This document shows, in pieces, positions 43,282-51,634 of a stretch of DNA of 64,000 bases (its first letter is position 1; each line of letters opens with the position of its first letter). The stretch lies in assembly GCA_031415695.1 (NCBI GenBank), contig JANOSH010000048.1, positions 1 to 64,000 on the forward strand, read 5' to 3'. The translations under genes and the position numbers were made by a program. This DNA comes from JANOSH01 sp031415695 (lineage in GTDB: Bacteria; Actinomycetota; Acidimicrobiia; Acidimicrobiales; Ilumatobacteraceae). A model generated the notes under the pieces. That model was not told where the DNA came from. It searched no databases and saw nothing but the letters and a program-made list of their open reading frames with translations.

Positions 43282-44592
43282 TCAGGTTTCGACGTAGGAC
43301 TCCAAGAGCTGTTCGACGCGGAGTGATTTCGGGATGCGGTCGATTCCGATGGTGCGATCCACGTGTTCGTGGAAATGCCAGATGCGCCGTTCCTGATAAT
43401 TGATGGGCACACCCCGCATCGCCGGTGATTCGAGCGAGCGCTGCATCGGCGCCATGTTCTTTCGGTCCTCCTCCATGATGAGGTCGAAATTGTCCATGCG
43501 TCGTTGCCAGTGGGGCGGAAGCTCGTCACCATCCCAGTCCTTGGGCGCATAGTGGATCCAGTCGAGCCGAGTAGTTGCCTTGTCGATCGGCCAGAACAAT
43601 AGGAACGGAAAGCCGTAGCCGGCCATCGGGGAAATGAGATTCGGGAAAATGCTGTAGGCCGAACTCGTAGAACGAATCATCGAGTTGACTGTTGGAATGT
43701 CGACAAATCCGGGCTCGGTAAAATGCTGCCAGTCGGACCAGTCGTACATGCCCTTCATCTCACAGACCCGCTTGGCAAACGGTGTGACCATGCGGCTACA
43801 TCCATTGGGCAGCAACCCCATTGCGGCACCTTTGTTATCGAGAAGCGTGTCGACTCCGGCCGGTCCGCGGGCGTGCACCACCCTGAAGTGGTAGACCTCG
43901 AAGAACGCCTCGGCGGTGACCTTCCAGTTGCAAGGGATGACCTCGCTTCGCACCGAGACGGTTTGCAACGTTTCGCCGGCAAGTTCTTCGAGTTGGTGAA
44001 CCACCGGTGCATACATGTCACGAAACGGCGTGGCGGTGGGATTCTGGTTGACGAACACCCAGTTGGCCCACACCTCACAACTCATGGCCACGAGGCCCCG
44101 TTCGTCGCGACACAGCCCGATGAAGTCGCGCTCATCGGGAACGGCGATCAGGCGACCTTGTGTGATGTCGTAGGTCCACCCGTGATACTGGCATTGCAGG
44201 TTGCGTGCTGATCCACGCTTGTCACGTACGACCGGTGCACCACGATGTTGGCAGGTGTTGTAGAAGGCTCTTACCAAACCATCGGCACCGCGTACCACGA
44301 CAATGGGCACGTCGAGATCATCGAACGTGAAGTAATCGCCAGGGTTGGGAATGTCCTCGGCACGCCCGGCCATCACCCACACGTTGGTCCAGAGGTGCTT
44401 GCGTTCCAGTTCAAAAAACTCGTCGGTGGTGTAGCGCCCAACGGGGATGTCCGGGAACGCTGGGAAGCCCGCAGGGTTGCCGTCACGTGCGTATTCGGCG
44501 GCCATTGCAATCTTGATCCGGTCCAACAGTTCGGCATCCATTCGTACATCTTGTATCGGACGCTTCGTCGTTGTCGTGTCAGGCCGTGCCAT
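43282..44592 (-). CDS. Rieske aromatic-ring-type oxygenase, alpha subunit
   Basis: A 436-residue non-heme iron oxygenase. The Rieske cluster ligands are C114 and H116 in YNTCQHRGAPVV and C134 and H137 in LQCQYHGWTY. The mononuclear iron ligands are H235 and H240 in EVYHFRVVH. An acidic third ligand is expected further on. No beta subunit or reductase lies next to it. The ATG at 44592 overlaps the start of the divergent carboxylase gene by two bases; an internal ATG at 44541 is also possible. It would hydroxylate or demethylate an organic substrate. Confidence 0.88.
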   Translation of the reverse strand: MARPDTTTTKRPIQDVRMDAELLDRIKIAMAAEYARDGNPAGFPAFPDIPVGRYTTDEFFELERKHLWTNVWVMAGRAEDIPNPGDYFTFDDLDVPIVVVRGADGLVRAFYNTCQHRGAPVVRDKRGSARNLQCQYHGWTYDITQGRLIAVPDERDFIGLCRDERGLVAMSCEVWANWVFVNQNPTATPFRDMYAPVVHQLEELAGETLQTVSVRSEVIPCNWKVTAEAFFEVYHFRVVHARGPAGVDTLLDNKGAAMGLLPNGCSRMVTPFAKRVCEMKGMYDWSDWQHFTEPGFVDIPTVNSMIRSTSSAYSIFPNLISPMAGYGFPFLLFWPIDKATTRLDWIHYAPKDWDGDELPPHWQRRMDNFDLIMEEDRKNMAPMQRSLESPAMRGVPINYQERRIWHFHEHVDRTIGIDRIPKSLRVEQLLESYVET

Positions 44593-46255
44593 GATCCAAG
44601 CCGTGTCAGTTCCTGCGCTATTGGCGCCACTAATCACTTCGCTCGTCGACGTGAGGTCACCTCAGTTTGCGTCGAACACGACCGAGGTCTTGGCCATGCT
44701 GGCCGAGATCGATGTCCTACTCGATACCGCTGCGGCCGGCGGTGGTCCGAAATCGCATGCCCGACTTGCCGAGCGAGGCAAGCTTCCCGTCCGAGAGCGC
44801 ATCGCGTTGGTACTTGATCCCGACAGCCCGTTTCTGGAGGTGAGTGGCCTCGCCGCCTTCGACTCCGACTACACCGTTGGCGGCGGATGCGTCGTCGGTA
44901 TTGGTGTCGTGGCCGGAGTCGAGTGTGTCATCTTCGCCTTCGATCCGTCGGTCCTCGGAGGCGCAATGACTCCGTATGTCGTGAAGAAGTGGATGAGAGC
45001 GATCGAGATATCGCGCGACAACCGGTTGCCGTACATCAGTTTTGTCGAATCAGCCGGAGCCGACCTTCGCAAGGGCGACGACGAGTCGTCCAGCGGGCGC
45101 CGAGCTGCTAAGACCGACCACTTCGCCGAGTCAGGCCGCTTCTTCTACGAAATGACAGAGCTGTCCAAGTTGGGTATCCCGTCGGTTTGTGTGGTGTTTG
45201 GCTCATCTACCGCGGGTGGCGCCTATCAACCGGGCCTGTCCGACTACAACATCTTCATCAAAGAGCAGTCCAAGGTCTTCCTCGCTGGGCCCCCACTGGT
45301 CAAAATGGCGACAGGAGAAGATTCCGACGACGAAAGCCTCGGTGGTGCCCAGATGCATGCCGAAGTCTCTGGGCTCGCCGACTACCTGGCCGACGACGAG
45401 CACGACGCGTTGCGCTTGTGTCGCGAGGTGGTCTCTCATCTCAACTGGCGAAAACATGGTGCCTCACCAACGCTGCGAGCCGACGAGCCGGTGTACGACA
45501 ATCAGGAGCTCCTGGGGCTAATCGGTCGCGATCTGCGCGTGCCAGTCGACGTGCGCGAGGTCATTGCTCGTGTCGTCGATGGGTCTCGCTTCGAGGAATT
45601 CAAGCCCCGCTTCGGCACCACAATGGTCACGGGTTGGGCGTCGTTGCACGGCTATCCCATCGGTATTGTGGGTAACAACGGCACCATCTTTCCCGACGCA
45701 GCCCAGAAGGCCGCCCATTTCATTCAGCTCTGCAACCAGCAAGACATTCCCCTCGTGTTCCTGCAGAACATCACCGGGTTCATGGTGGGTAAGGAGTACG
45801 AGCGAGACGGCATAATCAAGAAGGGTTCGCAGATGGTGAACGCCGTTTCTAACTCAACCGTGCCTCATTTGACAATCATTGTTGGTTCGTCGTACGGCGC
45901 GGGAACCTATGGCATGTCGGGGCGAGCGTTCGGTAATCGCTTCACGTTCATCTGGCCGCAGTCCAAGATTGCTGTTATGGGTCCGAAACAGATCGCAGGT
46001 GTCATGTCTATCGTGCGTCGAGCCCAAGCAGCCCGGGCTGGAATCCCTTTCGACGAGGACGCTGATCGACGCACGGTTGAACGAGCCGAGAGCGAGCAAG
46101 AAGCCGGGTCTCTTGCGCTCCAGGCAACTGGTGCGATCTCCGATGATGGCATCATCGATCCGCGAGATACCCGAGCGGTGCTGGGCCTGTGTCTGTCTAT
46201 CGTTCACAACCGAGCGGTACGCGGTGCCGAAGGATTTGGGGTTTTTCGCCTGTGA
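44591..46255 (+). CDS. Acyl-CoA carboxylase, carboxyltransferase (beta) subunit
   Basis: A 554-residue carboxyltransferase subunit of the methylcrotonyl/geranyl/propionyl-CoA carboxylase type. Features include LAERGKLPVRERIALVLDPD, GSSTAGGAYQPGLSDYNIFI, LAGPPLVKMATGEDSDDESL, and the late QNITGFMVGKEYERDGIIKK and GSSYGAGTYGMSGRAFGNRF, which match the MCC branch. It moves the carboxyl group from biotin to the acyl-CoA. The start is uncertain (ATG 44591 or GTG 44603). The stop overlaps the biotin subunit start (GTGA at 46252-46255). Confidence 0.92.
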   Translation: MIQAVSVPALLAPLITSLVDVRSPQFASNTTEVLAMLAEIDVLLDTAAAGGGPKSHARLAERGKLPVRERIALVLDPDSPFLEVSGLAAFDSDYTVGGGCVVGIGVVAGVECVIFAFDPSVLGGAMTPYVVKKWMRAIEISRDNRLPYISFVESAGADLRKGDDESSSGRRAAKTDHFAESGRFFYEMTELSKLGIPSVCVVFGSSTAGGAYQPGLSDYNIFIKEQSKVFLAGPPLVKMATGEDSDDESLGGAQMHAEVSGLADYLADDEHDALRLCREVVSHLNWRKHGASPTLRADEPVYDNQELLGLIGRDLRVPVDVREVIARVVDGSRFEEFKPRFGTTMVTGWASLHGYPIGIVGNNGTIFPDAAQKAAHFIQLCNQQDIPLVFLQNITGFMVGKEYERDGIIKKGSQMVNAVSNSTVPHLTIIVGSSYGAGTYGMSGRAFGNRFTFIWPQSKIAVMGPKQIAGVMSIVRRAQAARAGIPFDEDADRRTVERAESEQEAGSLALQATGAISDDGIIDPRDTRAVLGLCLSIVHNRAVRGAEGFGVFRL

Positions 46256-48207
46256 ACCCGATTACGACTCTCCTCATCGCCAACCGGGGCGAGATTTCCT
46301 GCCGCATTAGTCGTACCGCTCGGGACATGGGCATACGAACTGTTGCCGTGTATGTCGAGGCCGATACCGCCGCGCTCCACGTCAAGCAGGCCGACGACGC
46401 AGTCCTGCTTGCAGGCGGCTCGTATCTCGATGGGGCTGCCGTATTGGCAGCATGCGAGGCCACGGGGGCCAATGCCGTTCATCCTGGCTACGGGTTCTTG
46501 TCCGAGAATGCCGGCTTCGCGCAGAGCGTCCTTGATGCCGGCCTTATCTGGGTCGGCCCGCCTCCCGCCGCGGTAGCCGCCATGGGCGACAAACTCGCCG
46601 CCAAAAGGCTTGCGGTGACCGCTGGGGTGCCGACGTTGCCGTCGTCGGATGATCCCACCAACGCCGATTCAGTCGGATACCCGCTGTTGGTGAAGGCAGC
46701 CGCTGGTGGCGGCGGTAAGGGGATGCGAGTCGTCAATGCTCCCGACGAACTTGCCGATGCTGTAGCTGCGGCGCAACGCGAGGCGCTCAGTGGCTTTGGT
46801 GATAGTCGCGTCTTCCTTGAGCGTTACGTTGCCCGTTCCCGCCATGTCGAGATTCAAATATTGGGCGACACGCACGGCACCGTCGTGCATCTCGGCGAGC
46901 GTGAATGCTCTATCCAGCGCCGTCATCAAAAGGTCATCGAAGAGTCGCCGTCACCGGTGGTCGATGCAACCATGCGAGCCGAAATGGGTGCCGCGGCTAT
47001 CGCACTCGCCGAACAGCTCGGTTACTACTCCGCAGGAACCGTCGAGTTTCTTGTCGATGATGCTCCCGATGCGTCGGGTCGCCGACCCTTCTGGTTCCTC
47101 GAAGTCAACACCCGGCTGCAGGTTGAGCATCCGGTCACCGAATTGGTCACCGGGCTCAACCTGGTGCGCGAACAGCTGCTAGTCGCCATGGGCATGCCTC
47201 TTGGGTTCGGCCAGAACAGCGTTGTTTTCACCGGTCATGCCATCGAGGCGCGGCTCTACGCCGAGGATGCGGTTGCGGGGTTCCTGCCGGCTACCGGCAC
47301 GCTTCACGCCTTCGAGCCGGCAACCACCCCGACCGTCCGGTGGGACTCGGGCGTCGAGGCCGGCAGCATTGTCACAACGAACTTCGACCCGATGTTGGCC
47401 AAGGTCATCGCCCACGGCCCCACTAGGGCCGATGCCGCACTTCGGCTCGCTCTCGCCTTAGAACGCACCCATATCGCTGGCGTAACGACTAATCGAGATG
47501 TGTTGGTATCGACGTTGCGGCACACGGCATTCCTGGCTGGCGACACCACCACCGACTTCTTTGAGCGTCACGACCCTGACCGCTCGCGACCACTCGCTCA
47601 TGACACCAAACGTCGTGCTGGCATCGGCGCCGCGTTGTGGTTGCAGGGGAACAACCGCGCCGATGCTCCCGTTTTAAACCAGCTCACAACAGGTTGGAGA
47701 AACTCGCGGATGCCCGACCAAAAGACAACGTTCGCCATTGATGACGAGGAGGTTACCGTCTCGTATCACGCTCGACGTGACGGGTCTTTCCTGGTTGATG
47801 GCACCACGGTAACCCGATTGATCTCGTGGACGCCTGGCGGTGTCGACGCCGAGGTCGGCGGCCGCAGAATTCGAGCCCGCATCACCGCTACCGGCGATCG
47901 GCTCGTCGTCAACGACGGCGCTGGCGACATTGATCTGCGGGTCGTGCCCCGATTCTCGTTACCCGGTGACACTCCCACGCCGGGTGGGCTCACCGCACCC
48001 ATGCCGGGACGAGTACTCAATGTCCTGATCGAGGTAGGTGACTCGGTTACACGTGGTCAGGTCCTGATGATCCTCGAGGCGATGAAAATGGAACACCGAA
48101 TCACTGCACCCGCGGACGGCGTGGTGATGTCGATTCCGGCTGTGAGTGGTGACCAGGTTCAATTGGGTGCGGTTCTCGTGACGCTCGCCGTTAGAACTTC
48201 GGGTTGA
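46252..48207 (+). CDS. Acyl-CoA carboxylase, biotin carboxylase/BCCP (alpha) subunit
   Basis: A 651-residue protein. The biotin carboxylase half (1-445) has IANRGEISCRISRTARDMGI, the ATP-grasp loop AAAGGGGKGMRVV, SRHVEIQILGDTHG and FLEVNTRLQVEHPVTE. The C-terminal BCCP domain carries EAMKMEH with the biotinylated Lys612, and APMPGRVLNV precedes it. With the beta subunit it forms a methylcrotonyl-CoA-type carboxylase. The GTG at 46252 overlaps the upstream stop. It ends convergent with the adaptor gene, overlapping by 17 bases. Confidence 0.95.
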   Translation: MNPITTLLIANRGEISCRISRTARDMGIRTVAVYVEADTAALHVKQADDAVLLAGGSYLDGAAVLAACEATGANAVHPGYGFLSENAGFAQSVLDAGLIWVGPPPAAVAAMGDKLAAKRLAVTAGVPTLPSSDDPTNADSVGYPLLVKAAAGGGGKGMRVVNAPDELADAVAAAQREALSGFGDSRVFLERYVARSRHVEIQILGDTHGTVVHLGERECSIQRRHQKVIEESPSPVVDATMRAEMGAAAIALAEQLGYYSAGTVEFLVDDAPDASGRRPFWFLEVNTRLQVEHPVTELVTGLNLVREQLLVAMGMPLGFGQNSVVFTGHAIEARLYAEDAVAGFLPATGTLHAFEPATTPTVRWDSGVEAGSIVTTNFDPMLAKVIAHGPTRADAALRLALALERTHIAGVTTNRDVLVSTLRHTAFLAGDTTTDFFERHDPDRSRPLAHDTKRRAGIGAALWLQGNNRADAPVLNQLTTGWRNSRMPDQKTTFAIDDEEVTVSYHARRDGSFLVDGTTVTRLISWTPGGVDAEVGGRRIRARITATGDRLVVNDGAGDIDLRVVPRFSLPGDTPTPGGLTAPMPGRVLNVLIEVGDSVTRGQVLMILEAMKMEHRITAPADGVVMSIPAVSGDQVQLGAVLVTLAVRTSG

Positions 48208-48955
48208 GTACAGCCCTTGGTGCATCGGCAGCCGCCGTGTCGGTGAAGATTCGGCCTTTGGCGATGAGGCCGGGAACGACCGCCTGTAGCGACGCCGGAT
48301 CGGCTGGCTGAAGAACGAGTCGAGCGCTACGGACATTGGGTTGATCTACGTCGGTTGTAAAGTCCGATCGCACACCAGCAACGGTGGCATCGATTGTTCC
48401 AAGCCCGGGGACGTCGAAGCTGGCCTTGCTCCCAACGCGAATATCCGAAGCGACCTTGTATCCGAGAGGCGACTCGAAGAAAAGTCGACCTGGTTCGTAG
48501 AGCGTGATGAACGGCGCACCGCTGGCGACGGTGCCACCAGCTGGGGCGGTAACTGCTTGGACAATGCCGTCGACTGGAGCCATAACGTCGAGCTTTTCAC
48601 CTTGGGAGCTGGCTGGCTGCACCTCGATGGTGGCAAGAACGTCGCCGGCCTTGACGGTGGCTCCAACCTTTGTTTTGAGGTCGAGAATTCGCCCGCTCGC
48701 TGTCGAGATCAAAATGACAGGGTCGACTGTAACCGTCACACGGTCGAGCGCAACCTCGTCGTACTTGACGAGCCTGTCCTTAATCTGGACGACTGCGACG
48801 ATTACACAGGCGGCCAAGGCCGCCAGCACAACCAGAAAGCTTGTGAGGCGCCGCGGCGCATGATGCGGCCGCTGCTTCCATTCCTTTGACTGCGCGGAGA
48901 TAGCGAGTTCGCTAGGGGTAGCCCGTTGGACCGAACGTTGCGCTGTGGTTTTCAT
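48191..48955 (-). CDS. HlyD/Alg44-like membrane adaptor
   Basis: A 254-residue protein with a short cytoplasmic start (about 1-36), one membrane helix (LTSFLVVLAALAACVIVAVV, about 38-57) and a HlyD-type extracytoplasmic part: a barrel-sandwich (ISTASGRILDLKTKVGATVK, then AGDVLATIEV and MAPVDGIVQAVTAPAGGTVA) and a beta-barrel end. This topology is that of the periplasmic half of Alg44-like partners of polysaccharide synthases, but no PilZ domain is present. The ATG at 48955 overlaps the stop of the upstream glycosyltransferase (ATGA), so the two act together. Confidence 0.8.
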   Translation of the reverse strand: MKTTAQRSVQRATPSELAISAQSKEWKQRPHHAPRRLTSFLVVLAALAACVIVAVVQIKDRLVKYDEVALDRVTVTVDPVILISTASGRILDLKTKVGATVKAGDVLATIEVQPASSQGEKLDVMAPVDGIVQAVTAPAGGTVASGAPFITLYEPGRLFFESPLGYKVASDIRVGSKASFDVPGLGTIDATVAGVRSDFTTDVDQPNVRSARLVLQPADPASLQAVVPGLIAKGRIFTDTAAADAPRAVLNPKF

Positions 48956-50553
48956 GCTGGAACTACCTCGTTCTTGGAGGACGCGCCTTTGCTGGCTCGT
49001 CGGGACGTGCGCCACTCAGTGAACCCTTGACGAACAACCACCAGGAGAGAGAGTCCGTAGACCAGGCACAGGAAGAGACTGATGGTTGTAGGTACAGAAC
49101 TTCGTAGTGGGAAGAGGCCGATGATGAAGGCCGTGGCAAAGCCAAACATCAGGGCAATTTGGGTAGGCATTGCATCGAGGACCGATGGGATACGACCTTG
49201 CTTGTTCGTAACATTCCAGCTGTATTTCCGACGGAACAATGCCGAGAAAAAGGCGCGGATGTGAACAGGTACTGATGCGATAGCCATACAGTAACTCCAG
49301 AAATGAAGTCGACCGACCTGGTAGTAAATAGCGAGCTGTGTGAGCAACCAGAATGGCGCATATCGTAGGAGCCATCCAACTCCATCAACTCGCAGCGGCT
49401 GCACGTAGAACACCAAGAAGAGCGCTGGCAACAGCATAAAGAACAGGATTGCGAAGCTCTGCAAATAGTGAAGCGCGGGTTGGATGTATTGAATCCTCTG
49501 GTCGCGGGTGAGTCCTCGCACTCGCCACGGACGACCATGCAGGAGCACCTCGAACGCGCCCCGCGCCCATCGGAACTGTTGCTTCAGGTAGGTAGACACA
49601 TCTTCGGGTGCTAGACCCTCGGCAAGTACCTCCGGCACGAAGACGGACTTCCAGCCCGCCTGATGCATGCGCAGAGATGTCCAGATGTCTTCGGAATTCG
49701 TTTCGCCGTAAAAGCCATTCACCTCGGTCAGTGCGGATCGCCGGTACACGAGGTTGGTACCCACACTAAAGACGCTGTTGTACGCATTCTTTCCGGAGCA
49801 AATCAAGTCGTAAAAAACCCTCTGAGACTCATGAGCGGCTTGCGACACCGGGCTGCTGTCACGGTTCCTGTAGCTCTGCGGGCTTTGAACGAAAGCGACT
49901 CGCGGATCGACGAAGTGTGCAAGCGTTCGTTCTAAGAACCCTGCAAGGGGAATGTGGTCGGCGTCGAGGACGGCCACGTAGTCACCCGTCGTCTCAGCCA
50001 TCGCGGCATTCAAATTGCCCGCTTTCGCATCGACATGGTCATCTCGAACGTGATACTCGACGCCGATTCGCTCCGCCATCTGGCGAACCCCGTCGTCGAC
50101 CGCATCGTCGCAGATTATTGTGCGGTGAGTGAGGGTCATTGCTTTGGCGGCAACGGCCGTGGCCTGAATTACAGCCAACGGTTCGCCGTAGACTGGAATC
50201 AGCACATCGATGGTCGGCGTCCATGCCCCCTGGTTGAGGCGACGACGCGCCTCGTCGACGATGGTCCGGTCGGTCATCTTGTCGCCGGCAAGAATAGTCA
50301 TAATGGTGACCCCGGCGTTCGCCAGCAAAATGATCTCGGCGATGATGAGCAATACGTATGAAACCCGCTGTCCGGCGTTATTCGGGTTGAACACGAACAG
50401 TGCGTACAACACCCCAGCAGTTACGGCCGCCAGATAAGCAATCACGGTAGTTCGCTGCAGACGGGGCAGTTCGGGGGCTTGCGTTACGGCTTCACGTTGC
50501 AACTCGTCGAGCGTCGGCAAGACCGAGCGGTCGTCATGAGACATTTCAGACAT
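48952..50553 (-). CDS. Cellulose-synthase-like GT2 polysaccharide synthase
   Basis: A 533-residue membrane glycosyltransferase. The GT2 domain has TPTIDVLIPVYGEPLAVIQA, the DxD motif LDADH (D197, D199), the substrate-site Asp in TNSEDIW and the processive-synthase motif QQFRW. Two membrane helices precede it (about 36-55 and 64-88) and at least four follow (IQPALHYLQSFAILFFMLL and on). This is the layout of BcsA and Alg8. No PilZ domain is fused. The ATG at 50553 has AGGAG six bases upstream. It should extrude a beta-linked glycan with the coupled HlyD-like protein. The product is unknown. Confidence 0.87.
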   Translation of the reverse strand: MSEMSHDDRSVLPTLDELQREAVTQAPELPRLQRTTVIAYLAAVTAGVLYALFVFNPNNAGQRVSYVLLIIAEIILLANAGVTIMTILAGDKMTDRTIVDEARRRLNQGAWTPTIDVLIPVYGEPLAVIQATAVAAKAMTLTHRTIICDDAVDDGVRQMAERIGVEYHVRDDHVDAKAGNLNAAMAETTGDYVAVLDADHIPLAGFLERTLAHFVDPRVAFVQSPQSYRNRDSSPVSQAAHESQRVFYDLICSGKNAYNSVFSVGTNLVYRRSALTEVNGFYGETNSEDIWTSLRMHQAGWKSVFVPEVLAEGLAPEDVSTYLKQQFRWARGAFEVLLHGRPWRVRGLTRDQRIQYIQPALHYLQSFAILFFMLLPALFLVFYVQPLRVDGVGWLLRYAPFWLLTQLAIYYQVGRLHFWSYCMAIASVPVHIRAFFSALFRRKYSWNVTNKQGRIPSVLDAMPTQIALMFGFATAFIIGLFPLRSSVPTTISLFLCLVYGLSLLVVVRQGFTEWRTSRRASKGASSKNEVVPA

Positions 50554-50833
50554 TTGAGGCTCCTGAAAGACAATCCACGCGGCACACAAGGAGTTTGTCA
50601 GGAAAGTGTCTAACTCACGTCAAGTGCGAAGCACAACAGTATTGCGACGAATCGACCACTTTTTTCCCACGGCGCAAGCGACCCACGTTCAGTGGAATAA
50701 ACCAGCGCTCAGGAATGAAGGCCATGCATGTCCCGTTGAGCATTCATCTAAACGCTTTATGACAGAATCGATGGTTACCTCATCACCGAACACGGTGCTG
50801 CGGTTTCTTCTAGTGGTGAATTGATTCGATCTC
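50554..50833. other. Intergenic region upstream of the polysaccharide synthase
   Basis: About 280 bases, locally richer in A and T than the flanks, which should hold the synthase promoter. It contains a run of six T (CACTTTTTTCCC) without a strong stem before it. I saw no riboswitch-like fold. Confidence 0.45.
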
Positions 50834-51634
50834 CTAACGTCTGAGAGGACGAGTGTGTGCATGAAGCAGTCCGTTGGAGCTAATTGCGGAATCACTGAGA
50901 TACGTAGGCACGCCGTGACGGTCAGTGAACGTTCCTCCCGCCTCTTCGACAACGATCATCACCGCGGCCAAGTCATAAGGCATAACCCCCACGGCATCTA
51001 CAGCCAGGTCGATAGCGCCTTCAGCTACCAACATGTGCTGCCAGAAGTCGCCGAACCCACGCGCTCGGTAGGCGCGTTGCTGGAGTTTGACCAATTCAAG
51101 CGTGAGTCCGAGATCGTCCCAACCGGACGAGAATGTGCAACACACTTGGGCCTCTTCGATCGCACTAACGAGCGACACATGCAGACGACGCGACGGACCG
51201 GATTCGACGCTCGTATGCGCACCACCACCAACACACGCCCACCAGCGTTGTCGCATCGCGGGTGCCGATACGACCCCAACGACAGGGCCAAGGTCGCTAT
51301 GCGTGAGCGCGATGAGCGTGGCCCAAACCGGCACACCGCGGACAAAGTTCGACGTTCCATCAATCGGGTCGATGATCCACCGCCACGGCGACGACTGGTC
51401 GCCAACGACACCATGCTCCTCGCCGAACAAGCCATGATGCGGCCGCATTTCCAGCACCCGATCCGAGATCGTTGTCTCGGCAGAACGATCGGCCTCGGTG
51501 ACCTCGGTCCGATTCGCTTTCCAGTCGAGACTGAACGACCGATTCTTGAAGTACGGCAACGTGATGGCATCAGCTAGATCGGCAAGCTCCAAGGCCAATG
51601 CCAACTCGGCTTGTGGGTCCCAGTGTGGACTCAC
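50834..51634 (-). CDS. Inositol-monophosphatase-family phosphatase (HisN-like)
   Basis: A 266-residue Mg-dependent phosphatase of the IMPase superfamily. The metal-binding motifs are HGLFGEEHG, RWIIDPIDGTSNFVRGVP (DPxDGT) and, at the C-terminus, MPYDLAAVMIVVEEAGG in place of WDxAAG. The sequence is closest to actinobacterial histidinol-phosphate phosphatases (HisN), but inositol- or sugar-phosphate substrates are equally possible. The ATG at 51634 overlaps the stop of the upstream dimethylglycine-dehydrogenase-like gene (ATGA), which puts it in that operon and points away from histidine synthesis. Confidence 0.87.
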   Translation of the reverse strand: MSPHWDPQAELALALELADLADAITLPYFKNRSFSLDWKANRTEVTEADRSAETTISDRVLEMRPHHGLFGEEHGVVGDQSSPWRWIIDPIDGTSNFVRGVPVWATLIALTHSDLGPVVGVVSAPAMRQRWWACVGGGAHTSVESGPSRRLHVSLVSAIEEAQVCCTFSSGWDDLGLTLELVKLQQRAYRARGFGDFWQHMLVAEGAIDLAVDAVGVMPYDLAAVMIVVEEAGGTFTDRHGVPTYLSDSAISSNGLLHAHTRPLRR

